Of a stretch of DNA of 64,000 nt, positions 25,929-35,854 are shown in pieces. Source of the stretch: an uncultured Verrucomicrobia subdivision 3 bacterium (GTDB lineage: Bacteria; Verrucomicrobiota; Verrucomicrobiae; Limisphaerales; UBA11358); the NCBI GenBank assembly GCA_903847285.1, contig CAINDH010000128.1, forward strand, positions 5,011-69,010, read 5' to 3'. The position numbers and the translations under genes were made by a program. Below the pieces are notes generated by a model, which saw only the letters and a list, made by a program, of their open reading frames with translations, made no database searches and had not been told where the DNA came from. Position 1 is the stretch's first letter, and each line of letters starts with the position of its first letter.

Positions 25929-27686
25929 TCAGAGCGGAAAATCCCGTTCCTCAGGACGCACAACTTCGCGAGGCGCGGGCTTGGTTGGTGTGGCTTTCGC
26001 GTTGGAATTTTCGGGCTTTAAATCCTCCGCTGCAGCCTCGGCTTCGGCGCGCTCGGGCTCCAAATCCCGTTCGTGTGATGGTTCCTCGATGATGAGCTTG
26101 GCTTCGTGGGAGACCGCGGTATTTTTTTCAGACACCGGTGCGGCGATTTGTTTTTCTGTAGCGACGACCGGCGACGCATTCAATGCCGGACTCATTGGCG
26201 TGCGCAGCACGAGGTCGAGCATGGAAATATTTTCGGCGGCGTTGCGTTCGGCGGACTCGATACGGGCGAACTCGCCGTAAATTGCCGCGAGCGCGGGCGC
26301 TTCGGCGGCGGGCAAATCGCGCCCGGAGCCGGCACGCAGAGCCATGAGGATATGGTGGGCGTTGATGGTTTCCAGCGGCCGCGCGGGAACGTAGGCCGTC
26401 TCGGTGCCGCCGACTTCGGTGACAAGCCTGGCGGAGGCAAGCGTGCGGAGGATTTGTTGCGTGAGTCGCGTGGGCACGCCAAGTTCGGTGGCGAGTTGCA
26501 GCAGCGTGGCTGGTCGCATCCCATTTTGAAAGCGTTGGCCGAGCAAAGTCATGATGCGGAGGGCGACAAATTCACGTCCGCGCTGGTTCACGTTGTCCGC
26601 AAGTTTATCTTGGAGATAGGCGGCGCGATTTTGGAAGACATACGCAAACTGCGCGCCGAACAAAAGAATCGCCCACGAAAAATACAGGCCGAGCATGAAT
26701 ACCGGCACGAGAGCGAGCGTGCCGAAGACCTCGCTTTTCTGGACTACGCTGGCGACGTAGATAAAGCCGAAGACGTTGTTCAAATGCCACAGCGTGCCGG
26801 CCACGATGCCGCCGACGAGGGCGGCGGGAAATTTCACCTTGGCGTTGGGCATCATTTGATAGACCAGGCCGAACGTGAACCACAAGACGACAAGCGGCAA
26901 CAGTTTGAAAATTAAATTCCCTAGTCCGGGAACCTGCTGGAAATAGTCCTTCACCGCCTGAAAATGTTGACTGCCTGCGAGGCTGGCGGCCACCAACAAC
27001 AGCACTGGGCCGAGCGTGATGGCGATCCAGTAAAGTGGCACGCGCTTACGCCAGTCGCGTCCGTGCGCCACGCCCCAGATGTCATTGAACGTCTCCTCCA
27101 CGCGGCTCAACATCATGATGGCGATCACACCAAAGAAAAGCATCCCCGTCACACCCAGCGTGGTGCTCTGAGTTTTGCCGACAAATTCTTTCAGCCAGTG
27201 GACGAGTTCTTTTTGTGTCGTGGCGGGAGCTGCCGGAGCGGCGGGAGCCGGGATGGTGGTGGCCGGTCCCGGCGTGGCGATGGTGGCGGCATTAGTCTCA
27301 ACGCCATTGGTTGCGATGATCGCGAGGGGCGGCGGATTGTCGGACGGAGGCGTGGAATATATTTCTTCCTGCGCATTGGTTGGCCACGACGTGTGCGGCG
27401 CCAGGCTGGCGATGGCTTGGTAGATTTTTTCGTCGTCCACATTTTTCAGCAGGCTGTTGCTGATGCTGATGACGAAAGCGAGCAGGGGAATCAGCGCGAG
27501 CAATGTGGTGTAAGCGAGCGACGAGGCGCGCACCAGGCAGCGGTTGCGGACGTATTGCCGCCAGACGAGCGTGATGAAATGCGCGGCGCGTTCGAGCTTG
27601 CCTTCGAGTTGCAGAAGTTCCTCATCCTCGCCCGAATTGGTGCCGGTGAAGATTTTGACGAGACGTGAAAAACGGTTGCTGGCCAT
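25929..27686 (-). CDS. YihY/BrkB family inner-membrane protein with C-terminal winged helix-like region
   Basis: 585 residues. Family core: NRCLVRASSLAYTTLLALIP, VEETFNDIWGV, hydrophobic helices near residues 60-75, 180-205, 225-245, 260-280, 290-310 and 320-345. An Ala/Thr/Pro-rich loop of about 60 residues (near 115-160) interrupts the first periplasmic section. Residues 380-450 resemble a winged helix (RIMTLLGQRF, LATELGVPTRLTQQILRTL), as seen in the long YihY subtype. The last 100 residues are charged and low complexity (Glu/Ala/Pro). Once misnamed RNase BN; function is unknown. Confidence 0.88.
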   Translation of the reverse strand: MASNRFSRLVKIFTGTNSGEDEELLQLEGKLERAAHFITLVWRQYVRNRCLVRASSLAYTTLLALIPLLAFVISISNSLLKNVDDEKIYQAIASLAPHTSWPTNAQEEIYSTPPSDNPPPLAIIATNGVETNAATIATPGPATTIPAPAAPAAPATTQKELVHWLKEFVGKTQSTTLGVTGMLFFGVIAIMMLSRVEETFNDIWGVAHGRDWRKRVPLYWIAITLGPVLLLVAASLAGSQHFQAVKDYFQQVPGLGNLIFKLLPLVVLWFTFGLVYQMMPNAKVKFPAALVGGIVAGTLWHLNNVFGFIYVASVVQKSEVFGTLALVPVFMLGLYFSWAILLFGAQFAYVFQNRAAYLQDKLADNVNQRGREFVALRIMTLLGQRFQNGMRPATLLQLATELGVPTRLTQQILRTLASARLVTEVGGTETAYVPARPLETINAHHILMALRAGSGRDLPAAEAPALAAIYGEFARIESAERNAAENISMLDLVLRTPMSPALNASPVVATEKQIAAPVSEKNTAVSHEAKLIIEEPSHERDLEPERAEAEAAAEDLKPENSNAKATPTKPAPREVVRPEERDFPL

Positions 27687-27695
27687 GTCCGCGTC

Positions 27696-27723
27696 ACGCT
27701 AGCAAACACGCTGCGCAAGTCAA
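27696..27723 (-). promoter_or_regulatory. Sigma-70-type promoter of the YihY gene
   Basis: Minus-strand TTGACT, 16 bases, TAGCGT, ending 10 bases before the ATG at 27686. Same spacing as at rpsT. Confidence 0.55.
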
Positions 27724-27732
27724 CGCGGCGGC

Positions 27733-27770
27733 TGTTCCTGAAACGGAACGCGGGATGAAAAATTGTTCCG
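27733..27770 (+). promoter_or_regulatory. NtrC-type activator binding sites upstream of the first secreted-protein operon
   Basis: TGTTCCT-N4-CGGAACG at 27733-27750 and a half-site TGTTCCG at 27764-27770, about 95-130 bases before the sigma-54 promoter. They match the perfect palindromes TGTTCCG-N4-CGGAACA found before two other units. Confidence 0.62.
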
Positions 27771-27862
27771 TTGGCGAAGCGCTCAGCGATGAAGTTTTCT
27801 CCTGCTGTCAATGAATCTGCTGGAACCCCTGCAAATAAAGCGTTTTTTCTGATTAAAATCCG

Positions 27863-27882
27863 TTGGCATTGCCGCTGCTAAA
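27863..27882 (+). promoter_or_regulatory. Sigma-54 promoter (-24/-12)
   Basis: TTGGCATTGCCGCTGCTAAA: GG and GC are separated by exactly 10 bases. The same TTGGCA...TGCTAAA frame occurs at 37342 and 39319. Confidence 0.75.
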
Positions 27883-27956
27883 GGGAGCCAACGCGTGACG
27901 CGCCCGTGAGAAACACGGAACAGCTGATCGCAAAAAACAAACAACACATAAAAAAT

Positions 27957-28466
27957 ATGAAACTCAAATCAAACCTCCTCGCTGTCGCCGCCATCGCTCT
28001 CTTGTGCGGCTTGGTCTCCCAACAAAACGCTCACGCCAAAGCTGGCGCTACCGATCCCATTCCTGGCACCAGCAAAAGCGGTGTGAAGAGCGGCGGTGCG
28101 AAGAATACCACCCCAGCCCCAACTCCTGCGCCAGCACCCGCGGTCTCGAGCGGCACGCTGACCTTCGTGGCCAGCTCCAGCGGTTCTTGCACGGGCGACT
28201 ATAACATCCTCCCCTATTACCCGACGTTGCTCGACCTCGTGGTGAACGTGAATGTCAGTGCGCTCAACGTCCCGGACGGCACGGTGCTCTACGTCAACGC
28301 CGTCGGCTCCGCGGGTGGCGTGGTTTATCCCTACATCACCACCCCGATGGTTGTGTCCGGCGGCGCGTGCAGCAGCTCGCAACACTACTTCATCTACCCC
28401 GGCACTGCTGTAGCTGGCGTGACGATTTCGGACGCGAATGGAAACATTGTGTTCGCCGGTAACTAA
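27957..28466 (+). CDS. Secreted protein of unknown function, first of the sigma-54 operon
   Basis: 169 residues, family not recognised. Signal peptide MKLKSNLLAVAAIALLCGLVSQQNAHA. Then a Gly/Ser/Lys stretch, a proline-rich linker (TPAPTPAPAPA), and a compact domain with two cysteines (SCTGDY, GACSSS) ending GVTISDANGNIVFAGN. The ending resembles that of the next gene product (GVVNSAGVILLAGSF), suggesting distant paralogy. ATG 27957 chosen because it places the signal peptide at the N-terminus. Lies 75 bases downstream of a sigma-54 promoter. Confidence 0.78.
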   Translation: MKLKSNLLAVAAIALLCGLVSQQNAHAKAGATDPIPGTSKSGVKSGGAKNTTPAPTPAPAPAVSSGTLTFVASSSGSCTGDYNILPYYPTLLDLVVNVNVSALNVPDGTVLYVNAVGSAGGVVYPYITTPMVVSGGACSSSQHYFIYPGTAVAGVTISDANGNIVFAGN

Positions 28467-28476
28467 AAATTGGCCA

Positions 28477-28510
28477 GCTGGCGGTGGGCTGGCAACAGCC
28501 TGCCGCCAGC
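28477..28510 (+). other. Strong intercistronic hairpin
   Basis: GCTGGCGGTGGGCTG, four-base loop, CAGCCTGCCGCCAGC (15 positions, two imperfect pairs). No following T-run, so it is more likely an mRNA-stabilising or attenuating element than a terminator. Confidence 0.6.
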
Positions 28511-28544
28511 AATTAAATTTAAACAATTCAAAATAATCAAAATT

Positions 28545-28955
28545 ATGAAACGCAACTTCACCTTCGCTTTTTCGTTCCTCGCTTTGCTGACCCTACTGCT
28601 CCCGGCTAACCTCGCCAGCGCCAAGCAGGGCAGTAAAGTCGTGCCCGTGATCACCAAGATCACCCTCACCGCCGCCCCCGGCATCGCCAATGTAAAAGGC
28701 ACAGCCAAGCTTAAGGTCAAAGCCGCTGAGCAGGAGTTTGAAGTCGAGGCGCAGGTCTCCCGCAAACTCGCTGGCGCTGTCCTCGGCGTGACCGTCGGCG
28801 ACACCGTTGTCGGCACGATGACTGTCAACGCTCTCGGTAAAGCCAAGTTCTCGTTGAACACCGAGGCTGGGCAAACCGTCCCCGCCATCGCCCCCGGCAC
28901 ACTTGTTGGCGTAGTTAACAGTGCTGGCGTCATCCTGCTGGCCGGCTCGTTCTAA
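28545..28955 (+). CDS. Small secreted protein of unknown function
   Basis: 136 residues with a signal peptide (MKRNFTFAFSFLALLTLLLP, cleaved near NLASA). The mature part is an all-beta-looking domain: KITLTAAPGIANVKGTAKLK, FEVEAQVSRKLAG and VGVVNSAGVILLAGSF. No cysteines or catalytic motif. ATG 28545 sits after an AT-rich leader similar to that of the previous gene. Second gene of the sigma-54 unit, flanked on both sides by stable hairpins. It could be a binding or carrier module for the giant protein that follows (guess). Confidence 0.75.
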   Translation: MKRNFTFAFSFLALLTLLLPANLASAKQGSKVVPVITKITLTAAPGIANVKGTAKLKVKAAEQEFEVEAQVSRKLAGAVLGVTVGDTVVGTMTVNALGKAKFSLNTEAGQTVPAIAPGTLVGVVNSAGVILLAGSF

Positions 28956-28976
28956 AAATTTCCCGCGTTGGGAAAA

Positions 28977-29018
28977 CGGGTTCCGGTGTCGAAAATACGT
29001 GTGTCGCGCCGGAACCCG
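28977..29018 (+). other. Intercistronic hairpin with a 10-bp perfect stem
   Basis: CGGGTTCCGG and CCGGAACCCG separated by 22 bases. No T-run follows. The arms contain the GTTCC/GGAAC core of the activator sites, so a regulatory role is possible. Confidence 0.55.
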
Positions 29019-29037
29019 AAATCAAAAATCAACCGCC

Positions 29038-32000
29038 ATGAAAAACAAACTCTACTCAATTCTTCTGGCGGCTGGCTGTGCCACTGTCACCACGACAGTT
29101 TCGGCTCAAACCTACCGCATCATTGACCTCGGCACGAACGGCACAAACGCCAGCTTCGCCACCGGCATCAATGCCAGTGGGCAAGTGTCTGGCTACACCG
29201 CCGCCGGCACGAATTCAGCGCGGGCGTGGCGCTACACTCCGAACCTGGGGTTGATTGATCTCGGTGCCTTTGGAGGGGCGGATAATCGCGCGCTCGGTAT
29301 CAACAACGCGGGACTCGTCACCGGCTACTCCACGGACACGAATGGCGCGGTGCGAGGATTTGTTTCTAGCGGCGGCGCGCTAACGAATCTTGGCGGTGGT
29401 GGCAATGTTTTCCCGCAGCACATCAACAACACGGGTAAGGTCTCCGGGTTTTCCACGGACACCAACGGCGACGACCGCGCGTTTCTGTTCACGGCGCCCA
29501 ATACTTTTTCCAACCTCGGTTTGATTGCCAATGCCACGTTGCCGGCAGCTTCGGCGGCTTACGGCGTGAATGATTTCGGTGTCGTGGTCGGCATCGGCAC
29601 CAGCTCAAACGGCTTCAACCGCGCGTTCCGCTCCACCATCAATGGCACGTTCGAAGAGCTGGGCACGCTCGGCGGTGACGGAAGTTGGGCTTACGCGATC
29701 AACAACTCCAACCAGGTCGTCGGCACGGCGGATTTCGTCAGCGGCGACTCACACGCGTTTATGTTCGCTGACGGTGCGGGCATGACCGATCTCGGCACGC
29801 TCGGCGGCTATACCTCCACGGCGTTCGCGCTCGACAATTCCGGCAATGCGGTTGGCTCGGCAGAGATTGTGAATCGCGATTTGCGCGCGGTCCTCTGGCC
29901 GAACGGTGGCGCGCCGCGCGACTTGAGTGAATTCATCCCCGTGAATTCCGGCTGGGTGCTCACCGAGGCGCGCGGCGTGAACGACGCCGGCCAAATCGTC
30001 GGGAACGGTTTCCACAACGGCCAGCCCAGCGCTTTTCTGCTTACGCCAAATTCTGGCGCGGACACGAATCCTCCTGTCGCGCTGCTCGCGGCCAACGACA
30101 TCACGAATCTTCAATACAACGTGCAGTTTTTTCAGATCACGTTTTCCGACGACACCGCTGTGCTAGGAGCGAGCATCACAACGAACTGCATCCGTGTGAC
30201 CGGGCCGAACGGCTTCGACCAGATTGCTACGCTCTATCCTTATTCCATCGTGCCGCCCTACGGATTGCTGTCCACGACCAACGCCATAAAGCTCGCCGCA
30301 AATTTCTACATCACCAACACGACCTACCCATGGAACGGCACGAACAACGGTCTCTACTCCGTCAGCATCGAGCCGAACACCGTCAGCGACACGAATGGCA
30401 ATTTTATGCCCGCCACGAGCATCGGCACTTTCAGTGTCGCAGCTGAAACGAAACCGGTGGTTAGCATGAGTGTGGTCTTCAATCCCGTGATGAACGTGTC
30501 GGCGAACTACACGCTCAACGGATTGAGTTCGTTTCCTTACGACCCGGCGGACGTTTTCACCTTCACGATTGATTGGAACAACGACGGCAGCGACGTGCAA
30601 AATGTCAGCGGCACGAATGGAACGCGCGTCACGCACGCGTTCACGAGCATCGGCGCACACACCATACGCCTGAGTGCGACCGATACGCATGGTGGGACGA
30701 GTGCGAATTATTTCGCCGGCGTGTTCGTGGTGAATCCGGCGTTTCCGAACACCTGGTCCGCCGCGCCACTGCTCACGGGCAATCGCCGCCTCGCGGTTGG
30801 CGTGAACTCGAATGGCACATTGTTCTGTTTGGGCGGCCAGCCGCTCAAGAGCAGCAAACTGGCGGTGCAAAGTCTCGCGCCGGGCGCGGGCGCGTTCGTG
30901 GACACGGCGCGCATCTCCGCGCAGACCATCGGACTCGGCGCTGGGATGGACGCGTTGAACCGCATCGTCGTCTTCGGCGGCATCGAGCCAAACGCGGCGA
31001 CAGCGAATGTGAACGGCTACGTTTATCAGCCGGCAACCGGCGCGGGCGCGGCCATCGCGAACAAAACTTTCGCCACGCACGACTTCGCGTTCTGCGCAGA
31101 CAATGTGCATCGCCTCTACGCCATCAGCGGCGCAGTCGGCGCGGGCACGACGACCGGCACGAACGCCGTGGAACGCTACGACGCCAATTCAAACACCTGG
31201 ACCACGCTCGCGCCGATGCCAGTTGCCCGCGTCAACGCCACCGCCACTTATGACGGCCTCGGCCACATCCTCGTCATCGGCGGCGTTGATCCGGCCACGA
31301 CGTTTCCGACCACGACGGTTTATGCCTACGACATCGCGACGGATACGTGGTCGCAACTCGGCAACGCGCCGTCCAGCAGCATCAGCGCCAACGCCGGCCG
31401 GGTCGCGCAACTCGGTGCGGACGGCATGGTGTATCTGATTGGCGGCATGAATTCTTCGTTCGTGGTCAGTTCGGAAGTTTTCATGTTCGACCCCGCATTG
31501 AACGAGTGGTTCAGCAGTCCGAATCTCACGGTCGGGCGCGGCACGCCGGCGGTGGCGCTGGGCAACGACGGATTCATCTACGCGATGGGTGGCGACGACA
31601 CGTCCAATGGCGGCGGCAATAACAACGGCTTGACCACCGTGGACAAATTCAATACCGGCAGCCCGCACTCGCCGAGAATTATTTCCTCGCCCCTCTTTTC
31701 GACCTTGCAGGCCGAGACACAATTCTTCTATCAAATGCTGGCCACGGGAAATCCGCGTCCGACTTACTCGCTCGTCAGCGCGCCGAGCGGCATGACCATC
31801 AACACCACCAACGGCTTGGTGCTGTGGACGCCCACAACGAATCAAGCGGGCAACGCTTCCGTGACCGTGCGCGCGACGAGCGCGGCGGGCGTGGCCGAAC
31901 AAGTTTTCGCGCTCACCGTGACGCCGATTCCCGGCGACGTAACCCCGCCGACTACGCCAACAACTTTCAACCAAGTTTTCCGCAGCGCAAACAGCGTGAC

Positions 32001-33048
32001 CGTCACCTGGAGCGGGGCAACGGATAATGTCGGCGTCGTGAAATATAATTTTTACGTGCTCGTTGGTTCGCGCTCACGGCATTGGGGATTGTTCGGCAGC
32101 ACCACGAATCATTCCTTCATCGCGAACGGCTTCACGCCCGGCGCCATTGCCGCCGTGGACGCGGCAGGGAATATTTCGCCGCTGCACATCGGTTACAACA
32201 GCGTGCTGACGCTCCCTGCCATCACTCCGGCGGCGTCCACGGTTTTTCCGAGCGTGATTCAGGGCAATGCGTTTCTCACCACCATTAGCGTAAGCGGCAC
32301 GCCGAACGCGGCTTTCAGCTCGCTCACTGGACCGGCGGGCATGAGTTTCACGCACGTCGCGGGTGCCAATACGAACGCGGATTACGTCGTCGTGCAATGG
32401 CAACCGGGCGCGCAATTCGTTGGCACGAACACGTTCACCGCAAATGCAACCAACGCGAACACCACTGGCAGCAGCACGACCTTCAAAGTTGTCGTGCTGC
32501 CGAATGGAACGGACACGATTGCGCCCACGCCCGTCGCGCAAATGACCGCGAGCGGAATTTCTTTTGATCGCTGCAACTTGAATTGGACGCCCGCTGGCGA
32601 CAACATCGGTGTGGTAAATTATCACCTCGTTGCCACACATTTTGGCGCGATCTCGAATCACGTCATCACCCGCGATGTGCCCGGTGCGAACACGAACACC
32701 GTTTTGTCTGGTCTGCTCGCCAACGCGGGTTACACCGTCGTCATCACGCCTTCCGACGCTGCGAACAACGTCGGCAGTTCGACAAGCATCTTCCTCACTA
32801 CGCTGGTAACGCCAAATGTGACGCTGCATCTCACATCCGGCCAAACACCTGGCACGCTCGCGCTAAATTGGAACGGCTTCGGCGCGCAATGGAAATTCAC
32901 TTTGGAAAGTTGCGATTCCCTCGCCTCGACGAACTGGCAACCGGTCGCACCTACCAATCAATGGCCGAGTCTGGGCACCAATCTGATCGTGACGCCCAGC
33001 GGACCGGCACAATTTTTCCGGATCAAACCGACACCCACCCAACCCTGA
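29038..33048 (+). CDS. Giant secreted HAF-repeat/PKD/Kelch/FN3 protein
   Basis: 1336 residues with a signal peptide (MKNKLYSILLAAGCATVTTTVSAQ). Residues 25-350 are repeats of the HAF type (T-D-L-G-T-L-G-G ... A-x-x-I-N-N-x-x-Q-V-V-G). Then an Ig-like segment, a PKD domain (FTIDWNNDGSD, HAFTSIGAHTIRLSATD), a Kelch propeller at about 580-870 (YDANSNTWTTLAPMPVAR, YDIATDTWSQLG, MVYLIGG), a putative-Ig domain (GLVLWTPTTNQAG), and FN3 domains. It ends in the shared module LESCDSLASTNWQPV...FFRIK. Probably a surface adhesin or glycan-binding scaffold. Last gene of the sigma-54 unit starting at 27957. Confidence 0.88.
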   Translation: MKNKLYSILLAAGCATVTTTVSAQTYRIIDLGTNGTNASFATGINASGQVSGYTAAGTNSARAWRYTPNLGLIDLGAFGGADNRALGINNAGLVTGYSTDTNGAVRGFVSSGGALTNLGGGGNVFPQHINNTGKVSGFSTDTNGDDRAFLFTAPNTFSNLGLIANATLPAASAAYGVNDFGVVVGIGTSSNGFNRAFRSTINGTFEELGTLGGDGSWAYAINNSNQVVGTADFVSGDSHAFMFADGAGMTDLGTLGGYTSTAFALDNSGNAVGSAEIVNRDLRAVLWPNGGAPRDLSEFIPVNSGWVLTEARGVNDAGQIVGNGFHNGQPSAFLLTPNSGADTNPPVALLAANDITNLQYNVQFFQITFSDDTAVLGASITTNCIRVTGPNGFDQIATLYPYSIVPPYGLLSTTNAIKLAANFYITNTTYPWNGTNNGLYSVSIEPNTVSDTNGNFMPATSIGTFSVAAETKPVVSMSVVFNPVMNVSANYTLNGLSSFPYDPADVFTFTIDWNNDGSDVQNVSGTNGTRVTHAFTSIGAHTIRLSATDTHGGTSANYFAGVFVVNPAFPNTWSAAPLLTGNRRLAVGVNSNGTLFCLGGQPLKSSKLAVQSLAPGAGAFVDTARISAQTIGLGAGMDALNRIVVFGGIEPNAATANVNGYVYQPATGAGAAIANKTFATHDFAFCADNVHRLYAISGAVGAGTTTGTNAVERYDANSNTWTTLAPMPVARVNATATYDGLGHILVIGGVDPATTFPTTTVYAYDIATDTWSQLGNAPSSSISANAGRVAQLGADGMVYLIGGMNSSFVVSSEVFMFDPALNEWFSSPNLTVGRGTPAVALGNDGFIYAMGGDDTSNGGGNNNGLTTVDKFNTGSPHSPRIISSPLFSTLQAETQFFYQMLATGNPRPTYSLVSAPSGMTINTTNGLVLWTPTTNQAGNASVTVRATSAAGVAEQVFALTVTPIPGDVTPPTTPTTFNQVFRSANSVTVTWSGATDNVGVVKYNFYVLVGSRSRHWGLFGSTTNHSFIANGFTPGAIAAVDAAGNISPLHIGYNSVLTLPAITPAASTVFPSVIQGNAFLTTISVSGTPNAAFSSLTGPAGMSFTHVAGANTNADYVVVQWQPGAQFVGTNTFTANATNANTTGSSTTFKVVVLPNGTDTIAPTPVAQMTASGISFDRCNLNWTPAGDNIGVVNYHLVATHFGAISNHVITRDVPGANTNTVLSGLLANAGYTVVITPSDAANNVGSSTSIFLTTLVTPNVTLHLTSGQTPGTLALNWNGFGAQWKFTLESCDSLASTNWQPVAPTNQWPSLGTNLIVTPSGPAQFFRIKPTPTQP

Positions 33049-33124
33049 ACTCAGTTCAACTGAGGATTAGCCGTCCGCCTGACTTGGGCGCGCGGCATTT
33101 GGGAAATCACACTGCGCGCTCGCC

Positions 33125-35821
33125 ATGAGTTTCCTCCGTCAATATGCTCAACGGCAGATGGCATTTCCGCAGGTAACCAATTCCCGCGTGTTCGCCGCGC
33201 TTCTGCTTGCGGCGGGTGTGGCGCTGCTTGGCATTGCCTTGAAAAATCGGTTTGCTAACGACAGCTACGATTCCCTTCACTCATTGGCCGCTTACCACGG
33301 TAATTCCTTAGATGATACGAATGTCGTCATCGTCTATCTGGATATCGCGTCGTTTTTTCACGAGCACCAAGACCCTGCCAACCGCTGGCCACGCGACCTG
33401 CATTCGCGATTGTTAAATCGGCTGACGGCCGATGGTGCCCGCGCCGTGGTGTTTGACATCCTCTTCGACACGCCCAGCAAAAGCCATTCCGCCGATATAG
33501 CGTTTGCCACGGCCATCAAGGAAAACGGCCACGTCGTTTTGGCGGCCGGGCATAACAACAAAAGCACCCACGAAACTTCCGGCAACGAGAACCGGACGCG
33601 TTCCACCATGCTCATCCTGCCGGAGGAAAGTTTTGCCGGCGCAACCGCGGGCTGGGGTGTTGACTCTCTGTGGATTGATGATGATTTCGTCGTTCGCCAT
33701 CACTTGCCGCCATTTGGCAGCGAACAGATCCCCAGCTTGAGTCGCGCCACGGCGCGGCTGATCGGAGTCACCAACGGATTTCCCGGCGGCGAACTTTGGA
33801 TTCGCTACTATGGTCCGGCGTTAACCATTCCGCAGGTCAGTTATTATGAAGCGTTAGAGCCGGGCGCATTGCCGCTGGGATTTTTCCGCGACAAGATTGT
33901 TTTTATCGGCGGCCGTCCCATTGAAGGTTTGCCGAACTCGGAGCGGGACGAATTTCGCAGCCCTTTTCGCGGTGCGTGGAGTAGCAAGGAACTTTTCATT
34001 CCCGGCGTTGAAGTCCATGCCACCCAATTGCTCAATCTGCTGCGTCACGACGGGCTGCAGCGCCCGGCAAACTTCGGTGAAAATTTGATCTTACTGTTGA
34101 GCGCCCTGATTTTCGGCGGTGGTCTGCTCTGGCTCCGGCCGGTGCCGGCAACGGTCGTTGCCCTGGTCGGCATCGCCTTGGCACCCTTGATGGCTCTGGC
34201 TGGATTTGCGAACGGCATTTGGTTTCCGTGGCTGGTCGTCAGCGCCGTGCAGATTCCCGCGGCGCTCTTTGGCTCGTGGCTGTGGCAGTTTCAAGAATGG
34301 TTTTTCACCCGCCGCAAAATGGAAGCCGCCAAACGCATCGCCGATGCCAAAATACGCGAGCAGGCCGCACTGATTGACAAGGCGCATGACGCGATTTTAG
34401 TGCAGGACCTGACGGGGAAAATTATTTATGCCAATCCGAGCGCGGAAAAACTTTACGGCTGGAAGTTTTCCGAGATCAGGCCCGAGTCGGCTGCGGAAAT
34501 GTTTTCGCCCGCCGCCGCTAATGCTGACAAGGCGCGCAACATCGCTGTGAAGGAAGGCGAATGGAACGGCGAATTGCAACTACAGACGCAGGCTGGACAG
34601 GTCATCACCGTGGATAGCCGCTGGACGTTGATCCGGGATGATGCCGACCAACCGAGCGGTCTGCTGCTCATCAACAGCGACATCACCGAGAAGAAAAATC
34701 TCGAGCAACAATTTCTCCGCACGCAGCGCATGAACACCATCGGCACGCTCGCCGGCGGCATGGCGCACGACTTGAATAATGCGCTTTCGCCCGTATTGCT
34801 TGGCGCGCAGTTGCTTCGTCGTAAAACCAGCGACGAAAATGATCGCAAACTGCTTTCGCTCATCGAAACCAGCGCGCATCGCGGGGCGGACATGGTGCGG
34901 CAGGTGTTGCTTTTCGCGCGCGGGCGCGGCGGTGAATTTGAAAGGCTCGAACTGGGTCCGCTCGTGAAAGAGTTGGAGAAAATGGTGCGCGAAACTTTTC
35001 CGAAGAATATCGCCGTCGAGACATTCATTCCGCGCGATCTCTGGCCGGTGCAGGGGAATCTGACGCAGTTGCATCAGGTGTTGCTCAACCTCTGCGTCAA
35101 CGCCCGCGACGCGATGCCAGACGGCGGAAAACTTTCTTTTGTGGCGGACAATGTCACGCTGACGGAAGCGGAGGCGAAAGAAATTCCCGACGGTCAACCC
35201 GGAAAATTCATTTCGCTCGCCGTTTCTGACACAGGCACGGGCATGCCGCCGGAAGTGAAGGCAAAGATCTTTGAGCCGTTCTTTACGACGAAAGGCGAGG
35301 GCAAGGGCACGGGTATTGGACTGGCCACCGTCATTCGCATTTTGAAAAGTCACGGCGGATTTCTACGGGTCGAAAGCGAGGTCGGGCAGGGGACATCATT
35401 TGAAGTATTCATCCCATGTGCGCCGGAATTTTCCGTAGCAACCCAGATTAAGACTGAAGACGCCCTGCCGCGCGGCAATGGTGAATTGATTTTGGTGGCG
35501 GATGACGAGCAAGCGTTGTGCGAACTAATCGCGGCTGAGTTGACGGAATTCAATTATCGCGTCATCTCTGCAGCCAACGGTGCCGAAGCCGTAGCGCTTT
35601 TCAAACAGCACGCCGGCGAGGTGCGGTTGCTCATCACGGACAACTCCATGCCGGTGCTGACCGGACCGCAAGCCATCGCAGAAATTCGCAAGTTCAAGCC
35701 TGGTCTGCCGGTAATTCTTGCGAGCGGCGAAGGCGGCACGGGATTGGAAGGCGTGGCCGAATTGGAAAAGCCATTCGCACTCGCAGAATTGTTGAATGCC
35801 GTCAGCCGTAGCTTGAAGTGA
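33125..35821 (+). CDS. CHASE2-domain hybrid histidine kinase
   Basis: 898 residues. An N-terminal membrane helix (about 20-37) precedes a periplasmic CHASE2 domain (about 45-315; [34 protein letters not shown]). Three closely spaced helices follow (about 320-400), then PAS (about 420-530), HisKA with His548 in GGMAHDLNN, HATPase ([33 protein letters not shown]), and a receiver with Asp839 ([10 protein letters not shown]). CHASE2 senses an unknown extracellular or periplasmic cue. Followed after 33 bases by a sigma-54 activator, its probable phosphorylation partner. It lies between the target units with sigma-54 promoters. Confidence 0.92.
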   Translation: MSFLRQYAQRQMAFPQVTNSRVFAALLLAAGVALLGIALKNRFANDSYDSLHSLAAYHGNSLDDTNVVIVYLDIASFFHEHQDPANRWPRDLHSRLLNRLTADGARAVVFDILFDTPSKSHSADIAFATAIKENGHVVLAAGHNNKSTHETSGNENRTRSTMLILPEESFAGATAGWGVDSLWIDDDFVVRHHLPPFGSEQIPSLSRATARLIGVTNGFPGGELWIRYYGPALTIPQVSYYEALEPGALPLGFFRDKIVFIGGRPIEGLPNSERDEFRSPFRGAWSSKELFIPGVEVHATQLLNLLRHDGLQRPANFGENLILLLSALIFGGGLLWLRPVPATVVALVGIALAPLMALAGFANGIWFPWLVVSAVQIPAALFGSWLWQFQEWFFTRRKMEAAKRIADAKIREQAALIDKAHDAILVQDLTGKIIYANPSAEKLYGWKFSEIRPESAAEMFSPAAANADKARNIAVKEGEWNGELQLQTQAGQVITVDSRWTLIRDDADQPSGLLLINSDITEKKNLEQQFLRTQRMNTIGTLAGGMAHDLNNALSPVLLGAQLLRRKTSDENDRKLLSLIETSAHRGADMVRQVLLFARGRGGEFERLELGPLVKELEKMVRETFPKNIAVETFIPRDLWPVQGNLTQLHQVLLNLCVNARDAMPDGGKLSFVADNVTLTEAEAKEIPDGQPGKFISLAVSDTGTGMPPEVKAKIFEPFFTTKGEGKGTGIGLATVIRILKSHGGFLRVESEVGQGTSFEVFIPCAPEFSVATQIKTEDALPRGNGELILVADDEQALCELIAAELTEFNYRVISAANGAEAVALFKQHAGEVRLLITDNSMPVLTGPQAIAEIRKFKPGLPVILASGEGGTGLEGVAELEKPFALAELLNAVSRSLK

Positions 35822-35854
35822 CGTGGAGTTTCATTACACTGCCATCACTGAATT

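Noticed and set aside
26106..26915. A 269-residue plus-strand frame opposite the YihY gene
   Set aside because: The minus-strand product has membrane helices and family motifs; the plus-strand translation is Gly/Arg/Glu-rich noise.
29434..29458. GTAAGG-N15-CGGA inside the HAF/Kelch gene
   Set aside because: The -10 element differs and it lies deep in coding sequence with no downstream start.
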